NCBI RefSeq assembly: GCF_001547895.1
Contig: NZ_AP014627.1
Coordinates: forward strand, 6,821,465 to 6,885,464
DNA from: Pseudomonas sp. Os17
Lineage (GTDB): Bacteria > Pseudomonadota > Gammaproteobacteria > Pseudomonadales > Pseudomonadaceae
Length of the DNA stretch: 64,000 nt
Direction: 5' to 3'
A model generated the notes under the pieces. The model did no database searches. It worked only from the letters and a program-made list of their open reading frames with translations, and was not told where the DNA came from. Both the position numbers and the translations under genes were made by a program. Positions within the stretch are counted from its first letter, which is position 1. Each line of letters begins with the position of its first letter. Shown here piece after piece: positions 42,241 through 56,998 of this stretch.

Positions 42241-43608
42241 TCAGTCCTTCTTGATCTTCTCCGGCCGTTTCCAGCCGTCGATGTTCTTCTGTCGTGCCCG
42301 ACCCACCGCCAGCTGGGCTGGCGCCACGTTCTGGGTGATGGTGGAACCGGCGGCGGTGGTGGCACCGGACAAGATATCCACAGGCGCTACCAGAGAGTTG
42401 TTGGAGCCGATGAACACGTCTTCGCCCAGCACCGTCTTGTGCTTGTTCACCCCGTCGTAGTTGCAGGTGATGGTGCCGGCGCCGATGTTGGTGCGGGCGC
42501 CGATCACTGCGTCGCCCAGGTAGGTCAGGTGGCCGGCCTTGGCGCCCTGGCCCAGGTGAGCGTTCTTCAGTTCGACGAAGTTACCCACATGGGCACGGGC
42601 CTCCAGCACGGTGCCGGGACGCAGGCGAGCGAACGGGCCGGCATCGCTGCCCTCGCCCAGTACCGCGCCATCCAGGTGGCTGTTGGCCTTGATCACCACG
42701 CCCTTGCGCAGGGTGCTGTCCTTGATCACGCAGTTGGGGCCGATCACCACGTCGTCCTCGATCACCACCCGGCCTTCGAGAATCACGTTGATATCGATCA
42801 GCACGTCGCGGCCGACCGTGACTTCGCCACGCACGTCGAAACGCGCGGGGTCACGCAGGGTCACGCCCTGGGCCATCAACCGGCGCGCGGCGCGCAGCTG
42901 ATAGTGGCGCTCCAGCTCGGCCAGTTGCTTGCGGTCGTTGGCGCCCTGCACTTCCATGGCGTCGTGGGGCTGTTCGGTGGCAACGATCAGGCCATCGCTG
43001 ACCGCCATGGCGATCACGTCGGTGAGGTAGTACTCGCCCTGGGCGTTGTTGTTGGACAGACGGCCGGTCCAGTCACCGAGGCGTTGGCCGGGGACCGCAA
43101 GAATCCCGGTGTTGCCCTCGGTGATCGCGCGTTGGGCCTCGTCGGCATCCTTCTGCTCGACGATGGCGGTGACCTTGCCACTGGCGTCACGGACGATGCG
43201 CCCGTAGCCGGTCGGGTCATCCAGCTCGACGGTGAGCAGGCCCAGTTGCTCCGGCCCCGCTTGCTTGAGCAGGCGCTGCAGGGTCTCGACTTCGATCAGT
43301 GGAACATCGCCGTAGAGGATCAGCACCGTGTCGGCCGTGATGAACGGTACGGCCTGGGCCACGGCGTGGCCGGTGCCCAGCTGCTTGTCCTGCAGCACGA
43401 AATTCAGATCATCGGCCGCCAGGCGCTCGCGCACCGCATCCGCACCGTGGCCGATCACCACGTGGATGCGCTGTGGATCGAGTTGCCGGGCGCTGTGGAT
43501 AACATGCCCGAGCATGGAGTTGCCGGCGACCGGGTGCAGCACCTTGGGCAGCGCCGAACGCATGCGAGTGCCTTGACCCGCGGCGAGGATAACGATTTCG
43601 AGAGACAT
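42241..43608 (-). CDS. glmU: Bifunctional UDP-GlcNAc pyrophosphorylase / glucosamine-1-phosphate acetyltransferase
   Basis: 455 residues. The last two reactions to UDP-GlcNAc, for peptidoglycan and LPS. N-terminal uridyltransferase ([22 protein letters not shown], residues 8-30) and C-terminal left-handed beta helix acetyltransferase (about 250-455; [26 protein letters not shown]). Same strand as glmR and glmS, giving a small amino-sugar cluster, but separated by 187 bases with a REP element. Confidence 0.97.
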   Translation of the reverse strand: MSLEIVILAAGQGTRMRSALPKVLHPVAGNSMLGHVIHSARQLDPQRIHVVIGHGADAVRERLAADDLNFVLQDKQLGTGHAVAQAVPFITADTVLILYGDVPLIEVETLQRLLKQAGPEQLGLLTVELDDPTGYGRIVRDASGKVTAIVEQKDADEAQRAITEGNTGILAVPGQRLGDWTGRLSNNNAQGEYYLTDVIAMAVSDGLIVATEQPHDAMEVQGANDRKQLAELERHYQLRAARRLMAQGVTLRDPARFDVRGEVTVGRDVLIDINVILEGRVVIEDDVVIGPNCVIKDSTLRKGVVIKANSHLDGAVLGEGSDAGPFARLRPGTVLEARAHVGNFVELKNAHLGQGAKAGHLTYLGDAVIGARTNIGAGTITCNYDGVNKHKTVLGEDVFIGSNNSLVAPVDILSGATTAAGSTITQNVAPAQLAVGRARQKNIDGWKRPEKIKKD

Positions 43609-43669
43609 GACTGGCTACCAATCCTGGGGGGTCGGCGACTGCGACCAAGGGGGGTGAATGGCGGAAAAT

Positions 43670-43697
43670 AAAAAGGGTAGCCGAGGCTACCCTTTTT
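43670..43697. terminator. Terminator of the ATP synthase operon
   Basis: AAAAAGGGTAGCC GA GGCTACCCTTTTT is a perfect bidirectional stem with A and T runs, 26 bases after the atpC stop. Confidence 0.93.
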
Positions 43698-43723
43698 AAG
43701 CAATCACACAGAAAGCCTGCGAC

Positions 43724-44149
43724 TTAGCCGCCGAACTTCTTGCGGATCTGCTGGACGGTACGCAGCTGAGCTGCGGCCTCGGCCAGACGTGCAGCAGCAG
43801 AACCGTAGTCGAAATCTGCGCCTTTTTCATTCAGGGCCTTCTCAGCAGCCTTGACGGCTTCCTGAGCGGAGGCTTCGTCCAGGTCGGCAGCACGTTGCAC
43901 GGTGTCGGCAAGAACCTTGACCATGTTCGGCTGAACCTCGAGGAAACCACCGGAGATGTAGAACACCTCGGTTTCCCCGCCCTGCTTGATCAAGCGGATC
44001 GGACCTGGCTTCAGGTTGGTGATCAGCGGTGCGTGACCCAGAGCGATACCAAGATCACCCAGCTCACCGTGCGCAACCACCATCTCCACCAGACCGGAGA
44101 AGATTTCCCCTTCCGCGCTGACGATATCGCAATGGACTGTCATAGCCAT
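43724..44149 (-). CDS. atpC: ATP synthase epsilon subunit
   Basis: 141 residues, F1 central-stalk epsilon: N-terminal beta sandwich ([39 protein letters not shown]) and C-terminal two-helix arm (about 90-138) that can inhibit hydrolysis. Last gene of the atp operon before the terminator. Confidence 0.97.
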   Translation of the reverse strand: MAMTVHCDIVSAEGEIFSGLVEMVVAHGELGDLGIALGHAPLITNLKPGPIRLIKQGGETEVFYISGGFLEVQPNMVKVLADTVQRAADLDEASAQEAVKAAEKALNEKGADFDYGSAAARLAEAAAQLRTVQQIRKKFGG

Positions 44150-44194
44150 CTGCTTGCCTCAACCTAAATTAGCGCCCGTTGCCGGGCGCCGGGA

Positions 44195-45598
<1,404 letters not shown>

Positions 45599-46459
45599 TT
45601 AAACCGCGGCAGCGCCGCCGACGATTTCCGAGATCTCTTGGGTGATCGCAGCCTGACGCGCCTTGTTGTAGATCAGCTGCAAATCGCTGATCAAGTCACC
45701 GGCGTTGTCGGTAGCGTTCTTCATTGCGATCATCCGCGCGGCTTGTTCAGCTGCGTTGTTCTCGACCACCGCCTGGTAGACCTGCGACTCCACGTAACGG
45801 ACCATCAAGCCGTCCAGCAGCTCCTTGGCATCCGGTTCGTAGAGATAGTCCCAGTGGTGCTTGAGTTCTTGATCCGGGGTTGCCTCCAGTGGAATCAACT
45901 GCTCCACGGTCGGCTGCTGAGTCATGGTGTTGATGAACTTGTTGGATACCACGGACAGGCGGTCAATCCGGCCTTCCAGGTACGCATCCAGCATCACCTT
46001 GACGCTGCCGATCAGATCGTTGATCGACGGCTCTTCACCCAGATGGCTGATAGCTGCAACGACGTTACCGCCGAAGTTGCGGAAGAAGGCCGCACCCTTG
46101 CTACCGACCACACACAGATCGATCTCGACGCCTTGTTCGCGGTTTACCGCCATGTCCTTGACCAGGGCCTTGAACAGGTTGGTGTTCAAGCCACCACACA
46201 GACCACGGTCACTGCTCACCACGATATAACCGACGCGCTTGATAGCACGGTCGATCATGAACGGGTGACGATATTCCGGGTTGGCGTTGGCCAGATGACC
46301 AATAACCTGGCGGATGCGCTCCGCATAAGGACGGCTAGCAGCCATGCGCATTTGTGCCTTGCGCATTTTGCTGACCGCCACTTTTTCCATGGCGCTGGTA
46401 ATTTTTTGCGTGCTTTTGATGCTCGCAATCTTACTGCGAATCTCTTTTGCGCCTGCCAT
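45599..46459 (-). CDS. atpG: ATP synthase gamma subunit
   Basis: 286 residues, rotating shaft of F1. Long helices at both ends ([36 protein letters not shown] and the C-terminal [29 protein letters not shown]) with a Rossmann-like middle. Standard length and place. Confidence 0.98.
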   Translation of the reverse strand: MAGAKEIRSKIASIKSTQKITSAMEKVAVSKMRKAQMRMAASRPYAERIRQVIGHLANANPEYRHPFMIDRAIKRVGYIVVSSDRGLCGGLNTNLFKALVKDMAVNREQGVEIDLCVVGSKGAAFFRNFGGNVVAAISHLGEEPSINDLIGSVKVMLDAYLEGRIDRLSVVSNKFINTMTQQPTVEQLIPLEATPDQELKHHWDYLYEPDAKELLDGLMVRYVESQVYQAVVENNAAEQAARMIAMKNATDNAGDLISDLQLIYNKARQAAITQEISEIVGGAAAV

Positions 46460-46509
46460 GTAACACCTATCAGGTTAGCAAGCGGGAGCCTTGCGGCTCC
46501 CGCTGCGGC

Positions 46510-48054
<1,545 letters not shown>

Positions 48055-48075
48055 TGCTCTGCTGCCCCTTCAAAC

Positions 48076-48612
48076 TCAAGATTTCAATGCTTCGGCAAGG
48101 TTCGCGAGTTTGCCGCGAATCGAGCCATCGATAACCAGGTCGCCGGCGCGGATTACGACACCACCAATAAGGCTGGCATCCTCCGCAGCGTGCAGTCGCA
48201 CTTCCCGGCCGAGCCGTGCACTGAGAACCTTGGCGAGTTTGTCTTGCTGTTCTTGGTTCAATGCGAACGCACTGGTCACATCCACATCCACCGATTTCTC
48301 TTGCTCGGCCTTGTACAGGTCGAACAGAGCGGAAATCTCCGGCAACAGCAGGAGACGGTCGTTTTCGGCGGCAACATGAATGAAATTCTGTGCCTGTGCA
48401 TCAAACTTGTCGCCACACACTTCGATAAAAGTGTTGGCCTTTTCTGCGCTCGTCAGTCGCGGGGCCTTAAGCACGCGCTGCATGGTGTCATCTTGTGACA
48501 CCGCTGCAGCCAGGCCGAGCATGGCTGACCAAGAGGCCAGCTGCTGGTGGGCCTGAGCGTGCTCGAAGGCCGCCTTAGCGTAAGGTCGGGCCAACGTGGT
48601 CAGTTCTGCCAT
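48076..48612 (-). CDS. atpH: ATP synthase delta subunit
   Basis: 178 residues, peripheral stalk linker between F1 and the b dimer. Helical N-terminal domain ([13 protein letters not shown]) and C-terminal segment with [25 protein letters not shown] are typical. Confidence 0.97.
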   Translation of the reverse strand: MAELTTLARPYAKAAFEHAQAHQQLASWSAMLGLAAAVSQDDTMQRVLKAPRLTSAEKANTFIEVCGDKFDAQAQNFIHVAAENDRLLLLPEISALFDLYKAEQEKSVDVDVTSAFALNQEQQDKLAKVLSARLGREVRLHAAEDASLIGGVVIRAGDLVIDGSIRGKLANLAEALKS

Positions 48613-48624
48613 GATCGCCCTCGC

Positions 48625-49095
48625 TTAAATTTCAGCAGCCAGTTTGTTAACCAGCTCTGCGTGCGCGTTTTGATCGATTGTGGCACCCAGGATCTTCTCT
48701 GCGCCGTTGACTGCCAGGCTACCCAATTGGGCACGCAGCGCGTCTTTGACACCGTTCAGTTCCTGTTCGATCTCGGCCTGAGCCTGAGCCTTCACACGTT
48801 CAGCTTCGACACGAGCCTGTTCACGGGCTTCGTCGACGATCTGAGAACCGCGCTTCTTGGCTTGCTCAATGATTTCAGCTGCCTGAGCTTTAGCTTCGCG
48901 CAGTTGCTGACCCGCTTTGTCTTGGGCCAGTTCCAGGTCACGAGCTGCTCGGCTGGCAGCGTCCAGTCCATCCGCGATCTTCTTTTGACGTTCGTGCAAA
49001 GCAGCAATGACCGGAGGCCAAATGAACTTCATGCAGAACAATACAAAAATTAAGAACGCAACGGACTGGCCAATCAGGGTTGCATTAATGTTCAC
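48625..49095 (-). CDS. atpF: ATP synthase b subunit
   Basis: 156 residues. One N-terminal membrane helix ([28 protein letters not shown]) followed by a long charged coiled-coil that forms the peripheral stalk. Confidence 0.97.
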   Translation of the reverse strand: MNINATLIGQSVAFLIFVLFCMKFIWPPVIAALHERQKKIADGLDAASRAARDLELAQDKAGQQLREAKAQAAEIIEQAKKRGSQIVDEAREQARVEAERVKAQAQAEIEQELNGVKDALRAQLGSLAVNGAEKILGATIDQNAHAELVNKLAAEI

Positions 49096-49152
49096 GCCAA
49101 CACCTCGCTCGTTCGTTGTCCGTCACACCAATCAACTCGAATACTCGAGTGA

Positions 49153-49425
<273 letters not shown>

Positions 49426-49543
49426 TTACGTCGTATGGTTTAGGTTTTTTAGATTAAAGCGGTAAAACAAATCGTTTCATCAAGCCCGAGAAGGGCCCCC
49501 TCTCGCCGCAACGAGAGGGACATCAGACTAGTCGAGACTGGTC

Positions 49544-50840
<1,297 letters not shown>

Positions 50841-50988
50841 CGCTCTTGCTCCTCAAGGGTCGGCTGCCAGAATTCAATAACTTGGCATAATTTGTGCCGA
50901 CAAAATGCGCGCAGAGTATAGGGGCGGTTCAGCCCCTATTCAACTGCCGGGTAGTGATTTCCGACTGCACGCTACATAAGGAAATGTT

Positions 50989-51861
50989 TCAGCGGATGTG
51001 GGCAAGGACACCTTGCAGCTCGTCCAGGGAGTTGTAGCCGATCACCAACTGTCCCTTGCCCTTCTTTCCGTGGCGGATCTGCACCGCAGAGCCTAGGCGC
51101 TCGGCCAGGCGTTGCTCGAGACGGGCGATATCCGGGTCTGGCTTGACCGGTTCAGCAGGCTCCTGTTTTCCACTCAGCCACTGGCGAACCAGGGCTTCGG
51201 TCTGGCGTACGGTGAGGCCTCGTGCGACAACGTGTCGCGCCCCTTCAACCTGTTGATTTTCCGGCAATCCGAGCAAGGCCCGGGCATGACCCATTTCCAG
51301 GTCGCCGTGGGACAGCATGGTCTTGATCACCTCAGGCAAGGCAATCAGGCGCAGCAGGTTGGCCACGCTGACGCGGGACTTGCCCACGGCCTCGGCGACC
51401 TGCTGCTGGGTCAGTTGGAACTCCTGCTGCAGACGCTGCAGGGCCACCGCTTCCTCGATGGGATTGAGGTCTTCGCGCTGGATGTTCTCGATCAACGCCA
51501 TGGCGATGGCGGTTTCATCCGGCACATCGCGAACCATCGCCGGGATGGTTTCCTGGCCAGCCTGCTGGCTGGCACGCCAGCGGCGTTCGCCGGCGATGAT
51601 CTCGAAACGACCACCACCGATAGGGCGCACCACGATCGGCTGCATCACGCCCTGGGTCCTGATGGAGTTCGCCAGTTCTTCCAGCGCCTGAGGATCCATG
51701 TCCCGGCGCGGCTGGTACTTGCCGCGCTGGATCAGGTCCAGGGGCAGGTGCTGCAACTCGCGCTGGTCGGCCTGCACCGCTTGTTCTTCAAGGGCGCTGA
51801 CAGTCGGACCACTCAACAGTGCATCCAGTCCACGTCCGAGACCACGTTTCTTGACGGCCAT
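50989..51861 (-). CDS. parB: Chromosome partitioning protein ParB
   Basis: 290 residues. N-terminal CTPase/ParB region (LPLDLIQRGKYQPRRDMDPQALEELANSI, GERRWRASQ), a central helix-turn-helix (LTQQQVAEAVGKSRVSVANLLRL) that binds parS, and a C-terminal dimer domain. The start MAVKKRGLGRGLDALL is conserved in Pseudomonas. Two of its sites are in this window (3340, 18988). Confidence 0.97.
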   Translation of the reverse strand: MAVKKRGLGRGLDALLSGPTVSALEEQAVQADQRELQHLPLDLIQRGKYQPRRDMDPQALEELANSIRTQGVMQPIVVRPIGGGRFEIIAGERRWRASQQAGQETIPAMVRDVPDETAIAMALIENIQREDLNPIEEAVALQRLQQEFQLTQQQVAEAVGKSRVSVANLLRLIALPEVIKTMLSHGDLEMGHARALLGLPENQQVEGARHVVARGLTVRQTEALVRQWLSGKQEPAEPVKPDPDIARLEQRLAERLGSAVQIRHGKKGKGQLVIGYNSLDELQGVLAHIR

Positions 51862-51870
51862 GGGGATTCC

Positions 51871-52668
51871 TTAAGTTGGCTGGGCGGCTGCGGCGCGGGA
51901 TTGTTTACGTTGCCGGCGAACCATCTCGCCCGCCAGGGCCAGATAGGCCAGCGCGCCACGGGATTGTTTGTCGTACGCCAATGCCGGCATGCCGTAGCTC
52001 GGCGCCTCGGCCAAACGGATGTTGCGCGGAATCACGGTGTCGTACAGCTGATCACCGAAGTGTTCCTTGAGCTGTGCGGAAACATCGTTCATCAGGCTCA
52101 GCCGCGGATCGAACATGGTCCGCAGCAAGCCTTCGATCTTGAGTTGCGGATTGAGCAGTTCAGCGATGCGCTTGATGTTATCCACAAGGTCGCTCAAGCC
52201 TTCCAGCGCGTAGTACTCGCACTGCATGGGGATAATGACCCCATCGGCGGCCACCAGCGCGTTGAGGGTTAGCATCGACAGCGACGGCGGGCAGTCGATC
52301 AGAATGTAGTCGTAGTTCTCGCGGATCGGCGCCAGGGCGCTGCGCAGACGGCTTTCCTTCATCTGCATTTCCAGCAGAACCACTTCCGCCGCGGTCAGGT
52401 CGCGGTTGGCCGGCAGCAGTTGATAACCGCCGTGCTCGGAGAAGTGCATGGCCTGGGCCAGGTCGCATTCGCCGATCAGCAGGTCATAGACCGAGTTTTC
52501 CAAACCATGTTTATCCACACCGCTACCCATGGTGGCGTTGCCCTGTGGATCAAGATCGATCAACAGCACCCGGCGCTTGGTCGCTACCAGGGATGCTGCG
52601 AGGTTGATGCAGGTGGTGGTCTTGCCCACGCCACCTTTCTGGTTCGCTATCGCGAATACCTTAGCCAT
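51871..52668 (-). CDS. parA: Chromosome partitioning ATPase ParA (Soj)
   Basis: 265 residues. Deviant Walker A (NQKGGVGKTTTCINLAA), Walker A' LIDLDPQGN and B (YILIDCPPS) are clear. Works with ParB to move the origin region apart. ATG 52668 (MAKVFAIANQ) is the conserved start; an upstream in-frame start at 52686 is less likely. Confidence 0.97.
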   Translation of the reverse strand: MAKVFAIANQKGGVGKTTTCINLAASLVATKRRVLLIDLDPQGNATMGSGVDKHGLENSVYDLLIGECDLAQAMHFSEHGGYQLLPANRDLTAAEVVLLEMQMKESRLRSALAPIRENYDYILIDCPPSLSMLTLNALVAADGVIIPMQCEYYALEGLSDLVDNIKRIAELLNPQLKIEGLLRTMFDPRLSLMNDVSAQLKEHFGDQLYDTVIPRNIRLAEAPSYGMPALAYDKQSRGALAYLALAGEMVRRQRKQSRAAAAQPT

Positions 52669-52686
52669 TCTTGCTTGTGTTCCCAA

Positions 52687-53331
52687 TCATGCCGTGCGGC
52701 GCAGTATCAGCAGATGGCGTTGGCCTTGGCAACCGGGTACGGCCAAGGCGTGTTCGCTATCGAGGTGGAAGTCTGCCGGCAATGCTAACAGCTCATCAGA
52801 GGGATGGACGCCCTTCATTGCCAGCCAGCGTGTATCGCGGTCGCCCAGGTGGCGGGTCCAGCTGGTGAAGTTCTCCATGCTGCTGAATGCCCGGGAAATG
52901 ATCCCGTTGAACGGCAATTCAGGGGTGAAGGCTTCGACCCGGCTGTGGATAACTTGCAGGTTATCCAGCTTGAGTTCGAGTTTGACCTGAGTCAGAAAGC
53001 GGGTTTTCTTGCCGTTGCTGTCCAGACAGGTGACTTGCGACTCGGGAAACAGGATCGCCAGAGGGATACCGGGCATCCCGCCGCCGCTACCGACATCCAG
53101 CCAGCGACCGTTTTCGATGAACGACATCACGCTCAGGCTATCGAGCAAGTGACGAGAGACCATTTCGTCGGGATCGCGTACCGCGGTCAGGTTGTAAGCC
53201 TTGTTCCACTTGATCAACAGGGCCAGGTAACCCAGCAGCAGTTCGTGCTGGGTTGCGCTCAGATTGACACCGAGCTGGCGTGCACCTGTGGATAACTCGT
53301 CCGCGTGTTGCGAGGTGACCATTGAACTCAA
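52687..53331 (-). CDS. rsmG: 16S rRNA m7G527 methyltransferase
   Basis: 214 residues. SAM motif [17 protein letters not shown] (about 72-88). The start is TTG 53331, which overlaps the mnmG stop (TTGA) and has GGAG upstream at good distance; the ATG at 53322 is too far from it. Methylates G527 of 16S rRNA; loss gives streptomycin resistance in known cases. Confidence 0.95.
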   Translation of the reverse strand: MSSMVTSQHADELSTGARQLGVNLSATQHELLLGYLALLIKWNKAYNLTAVRDPDEMVSRHLLDSLSVMSFIENGRWLDVGSGGGMPGIPLAILFPESQVTCLDSNGKKTRFLTQVKLELKLDNLQVIHSRVEAFTPELPFNGIISRAFSSMENFTSWTRHLGDRDTRWLAMKGVHPSDELLALPADFHLDSEHALAVPGCQGQRHLLILRRTA

Positions 53332-55223
53332 GCGCTTTGCTCCAACTGACGGCCGGCGCCGCGTTTTTTCAGGTGAATCATCAACAGGGAAATGGCCGCC
53401 GGGGTAACGCCCGGGATCCGCGACGCCTGGCCCAGGGTTTCCGGACGGGTCGCGCCGAGCTTGCTCTGGATTTCCTTCGACAGTCCGGAAATGCCGGTGT
53501 AATCGATATCCACAGGCAGTTTGGTGTCTTCACTGGCGCGCAGACGGGCAATTTCGTCCTGCTGACGATCGATGTAGCCGGCGTACTTGGTCTTGATTTC
53601 GACCTGTTCGGCCACTTGTGGATCTTCAGCGCCCTGCCCGGTCACTTCGACCAGACCAGCGTAGTCGATTTCCGGACGGCTCAGCAGATTCAACAGGTTG
53701 TACTCATGAGTCAGCGGCGTGCCGAATTTCTGGGCGATCGCATCGCCCTGTTCGGTGCCCGGACGGACCCAAGTGGACTTCAGGCGTTGCTCTTCCTGGG
53801 CAATGCCTTCGCGTTTCTTGCAGAACGCCGCCCAGCGCACGTCATCCACCAGCCCCAGTTCGCGGCCCTTCTCGGTCAGGCGCAGATCGGCGTTGTCTTC
53901 CCGCAGAATCAAGCGGTATTCGGCCCGGGAAGTGAACATCCGGTACGGTTCCTGGGTACCCAGGGTAATCAGGTCATCGACCAGCACACCGATGTAGGCC
54001 TCATCGCGACGCGGGCACCAGCTGTCTTTGCCCTTGGCGCGCAAGGCGGCGTTGGCCCCGGCCAGCAGACCTTGGGCACCGGCCTCTTCATAACCGGTGG
54101 TGCCGTTGATCTGGCCGGCGAAGAACAGACCGCCGATCACCTTGGTTTCCAGGCTGTACTTGAGGTCGCGGGGATCGAAGTAGTCGTATTCGATGGCATA
54201 GCCGGGACGCACGATATGGGCATTTTCCATGCCGCGGATCGATTGCACGATCTGCAACTGCACGTCGAACGGCAGGGATGTGGATATCCCGTTCGGGTAC
54301 AGCTCATGAGTGGTCAGGCCTTCAGGTTCGATAAACACCTGATGGCTTTCCTTGTCGGCAAAACGATGGATCTTGTCTTCGATCGACGGGCAGTAACGCG
54401 GGCCAATGCCTTCGATCACGCCGGAGTACATCGGCGAACGATCGAGGTTCGAGGCGATGATCTCGTGGGTGCGGGCGTTGGTGTGGGTAATCCAGCAACT
54501 GACCTGTTGCGGATGCTGTTCTTTCGAGCCGAGGAACGACATCACCGGAATCGGTGTATCCCCAGGCTGTTCGGTCATGACCGAGAAATCCACAGATCGG
54601 CCATCGATGCGTGGCGGAGTACCGGTTTTCAAGCGGCCGACCCGCAGTGGCAACTCCCGCAGACGTTGTGCGAGGGCGATAGAGGGCGGATCACCCGCCC
54701 GGCCGCCGGAGTAGTTCTGCATGCCAATGTGGATAAGTCCGCCGAGGAAGGTTCCGGTGGTCAGTACCACGGACTCGGCGAAGAAGCGCAGTCCCATCTG
54801 GGTGACCACGCCCCGCACCTGATCCTGTTCCACGATCAGGTCATCAGCGGCTTGTTGAAATATCCACAGGTTGGGCTGGTTCTCGAGAATCTCGCGCACC
54901 GCGGCCTTGTACAGAACGCGGTCGGCCTGGGCGCGGGTTGCGCGCACGGCTGGGCCTTTGCGGCTGTTCAACACACGAAACTGAATACCACCTTTATCGG
55001 TAGCCATGGCCATCGCGCCGCCGAGGGCATCGATCTCCTTGACCAGATGGCTTTTGCCGATCCCGCCAATCGCGGGGTTGCAGCTCATTGCTCCGAGGGT
55101 TTCCACGTTATGCGTCAGCAACAGGGTTTTGGCCCCCATGCGTGCTGATGCAAGTGCTGCCTCGGTACCGGCATGACCGCCGCCGATGACGATCACTTCA
55201 AAACGGGAAGGGAAATCCACCAC
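53328..55223 (-). CDS. mnmG: tRNA uridine-5-carboxymethylaminomethyl modification enzyme MnmG (GidA)
   Basis: 631 residues. FAD-binding [17 protein letters not shown] at residues about 13-30, two conserved segments with family Cys ([19 protein letters not shown]), C-terminal helical domain for MnmE and tRNA. Works with MnmE (59591-60961) on wobble U34. Its upstream region is the second DnaA-box cluster. Confidence 0.97.
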   Translation of the reverse strand: MVDFPSRFEVIVIGGGHAGTEAALASARMGAKTLLLTHNVETLGAMSCNPAIGGIGKSHLVKEIDALGGAMAMATDKGGIQFRVLNSRKGPAVRATRAQADRVLYKAAVREILENQPNLWIFQQAADDLIVEQDQVRGVVTQMGLRFFAESVVLTTGTFLGGLIHIGMQNYSGGRAGDPPSIALAQRLRELPLRVGRLKTGTPPRIDGRSVDFSVMTEQPGDTPIPVMSFLGSKEQHPQQVSCWITHTNARTHEIIASNLDRSPMYSGVIEGIGPRYCPSIEDKIHRFADKESHQVFIEPEGLTTHELYPNGISTSLPFDVQLQIVQSIRGMENAHIVRPGYAIEYDYFDPRDLKYSLETKVIGGLFFAGQINGTTGYEEAGAQGLLAGANAALRAKGKDSWCPRRDEAYIGVLVDDLITLGTQEPYRMFTSRAEYRLILREDNADLRLTEKGRELGLVDDVRWAAFCKKREGIAQEEQRLKSTWVRPGTEQGDAIAQKFGTPLTHEYNLLNLLSRPEIDYAGLVEVTGQGAEDPQVAEQVEIKTKYAGYIDRQQDEIARLRASEDTKLPVDIDYTGISGLSKEIQSKLGATRPETLGQASRIPGVTPAAISLLMIHLKKRGAGRQLEQSA

Positions 55224-55754
55224 GCACCTCGTGCCTGCTTCAAGTAGGAGTAATTAGGAGTAGTTGTCGGGTTGGTTTTTGGACCAAGGCGGCAAGTATA
55301 GGGACTTAGCCCTTCCTAAAGAACCCTTTGCACAAAATTTAACCAGCTGTGGATGAATCACGGTCAATAGAAATTAAAAGAGAGAAATTTATTAAATCCT
55401 TGTTTTTATGTTTATTCTTATGCACATGCCTTTCTGTGGATAGATCGCTACAGCCCTTCATATTCAATATGTACAGAGGTTTTAAACTCTGTGGTTAGGT
55501 GGCCAGGAGGCCCTTGGATAAGCGGTTTAAACCTGTGGATGAATGGGGTGGTTATCCACAGAGCGGTTTTTCCTCAGTTTTGAAGCCCGGTTATCAACCG
55601 AGCTGGAGGGCAGTTATTCACAGGGCTTAATCCACAGAAAAAAGCCGTGCCCGGGGTCATCTGGACACGGCTCTGGCTTGCAGCGCATTCAATGGTTATC
55701 AGAGAGGGAGCAGAAACAGACAGGCCGCAGGAGCCTGTCTGTGGATAAGCGGTA
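55224..55754. other. Origin-like region upstream of mnmG (DnaA boxes and AT-rich tract)
   Basis: No gene here. Perfect DnaA boxes: 55552-55560 and 55740-55748. One-mismatch boxes: 55348-55356, 55435-55443, 55534-55542, 55614-55622, 55628-55636. An AT-rich stretch spans about 55360-55430. A perfect 10-bp hairpin (ACAGACAGGC 55716-55725 / GCCTGTCTGT 55733-55742) overlaps the last box. In P. putida and P. aeruginosa two origin-type regions (by dnaA and by gidA) are known. Confidence 0.75.
55637..55672 (-). terminator. Terminator of the small membrane-protein gene
   Basis: On the minus strand AGCCGTG...CACGGCT (55672-55666 with 55649-55643) is followed by a run of six T. It lies about 80 bases past the stop at 55755 and inside the origin-like region. 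Confidence 0.85.
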
Positions 55755-56063
55755 TTACTCGGGCCGTTTGACCAAGCGCCCCTGGACCCACCAGCTCAAT
55801 CCCAGCAGCACAACCACCAGCAGTGCCCAATACTGCCTGGTGCCGCTTGGGGTCGCTTCGCTCACCGGCGCGTCCACTGCTCTATCGGCGGATGCAGACG
55901 GCCCAGCCACTCTTCCATCGTCGAGAGGGGCGACTTCAGTTTCTGCGGTGACAGACGTGGCCACCTGTTCTGGCGCAGGGGCCTGATTCGAAGAAAGCTG
56001 AGCCCAGGTGCCTTGGCAGACAAGGCTCAGACCGAGTACCGCGAGATAGCTAAAAAAGCGCAT
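55755..56063 (-). CDS. Small exported protein with C-terminal membrane helix, unknown function
   Basis: 102 residues. Signal peptide (MRFFSYLAVLGLSLVCQGTWA), a low-complexity Ala/Pro/Glu middle (about 25-75) and a membrane helix (YWALLVVVLLGLSWWVQG, 78-95) ending in a basic tail. No known family. AAGGTG lies just before the ATG. It transcribes towards the origin-like region and ends at the terminator 55637. Confidence 0.7.
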   Translation of the reverse strand: MRFFSYLAVLGLSLVCQGTWAQLSSNQAPAPEQVATSVTAETEVAPLDDGRVAGPSASADRAVDAPVSEATPSGTRQYWALLVVVLLGLSWWVQGRLVKRPE

Positions 56064-56163
56064 AAACACCTTCCATCCATTTGAGGCAGCGATCGCGCAT
56101 GCTGGTCGGGGTTTGGTTGTATGCCTATCAGCTGATTCCGATTCTGCCGCGGGCCACAACGGC

Positions 56164-56988
56164 TTAAAACCCCGACCGCTCCGTCCATAGGCAAGGAAAG
56201 AGTTCATGTTCCATCGGCGCCCCGGCCGGCAGTTGCGAGGCCAGCCCAGGAAACTCCGGTGACGTGCGCCAGGGCCTGGGGGCGTGTCGCATGTCCTCCC
56301 CCAGAAAGCGCAGGGAGAAGGCACGTCGTCGCCGATCGCCACCGACACCACCGGCAGCATGCAAGGTCAGCATGTGGAAAAACACCGCATCCCCGGGCTG
56401 CAGGTCCCAGCCAAGAATGTTCCATGCGCCTCGATTGGCCTCGATGTCCGGAAGATCCGCGAGGCTGCCTTCGGGGAACCACTTGGCCTGGTTATCCAGG
56501 AAGGTTCGGGGCATCAGCCAGGGCCCCAGGTGCGAACCGGCGACAAACTCCAGGGTCGACTCCCGCGCAACCGGGTCCACAGGCATCCACATGCTGCAGT
56601 TCTGTCGCCCCTCGACGTTGTAGTAGGGCTGGTCCTGATGCCAGGGAGTGCGCTGCCGGGTATTGGGTTCCTTGACCAGCAGATGGTCGTGATACAGCCG
56701 AGCCTGTGGACAACCCATCAACTGCGCGGCCACATGGCCAACCCGGCTGTCGAAGATGAAGCGTCGATAATCGGGATTCTCTTGCCAGTTGCAGAAGTCC
56801 TCGAAAAACCAGCCGGGATCGTCGGGCTGGCTGGCGACCTTGGCCCGCTCGCTGGGTTGCGCCAGATTGTGTTCGATACCCCGCTCCAACAGCGCCACTT
56901 CATCTGCGCTGAACAACTGGCGAATGCACACCGCCCCATCACGCTGGAAGGCTTCCACAGTGGCAGGCGGCAACTCGAATGTTCGCAT
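56164..56988 (-). CDS. Phytanoyl-CoA dioxygenase family (Fe(II)/2-oxoglutarate) enzyme
   Basis: 274 residues. Iron ligands are seen as His-x-Asp in TPWHQDQPYY and the distal His in LTLHAAGG; Arg for oxoglutarate in RRRAFSLRF. Probable hydroxylase of a small molecule. ATG 56988 has AGGGA eight bases upstream; starts at 56994 and 57015 exist. Ten bases downstream of an amino acid permease, so an amino acid or derivative may be its substrate. Confidence 0.88.
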   Translation of the reverse strand: MRTFELPPATVEAFQRDGAVCIRQLFSADEVALLERGIEHNLAQPSERAKVASQPDDPGWFFEDFCNWQENPDYRRFIFDSRVGHVAAQLMGCPQARLYHDHLLVKEPNTRQRTPWHQDQPYYNVEGRQNCSMWMPVDPVARESTLEFVAGSHLGPWLMPRTFLDNQAKWFPEGSLADLPDIEANRGAWNILGWDLQPGDAVFFHMLTLHAAGGVGGDRRRRAFSLRFLGEDMRHAPRPWRTSPEFPGLASQLPAGAPMEHELFPCLWTERSGF

Positions 56989-56998
56989 GGACATGTCC

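Noticed and set aside
53322..55148. Plus-strand open frame of 608 codons
   Set aside because: Antisense to mnmG, a conserved gene with clear motifs.
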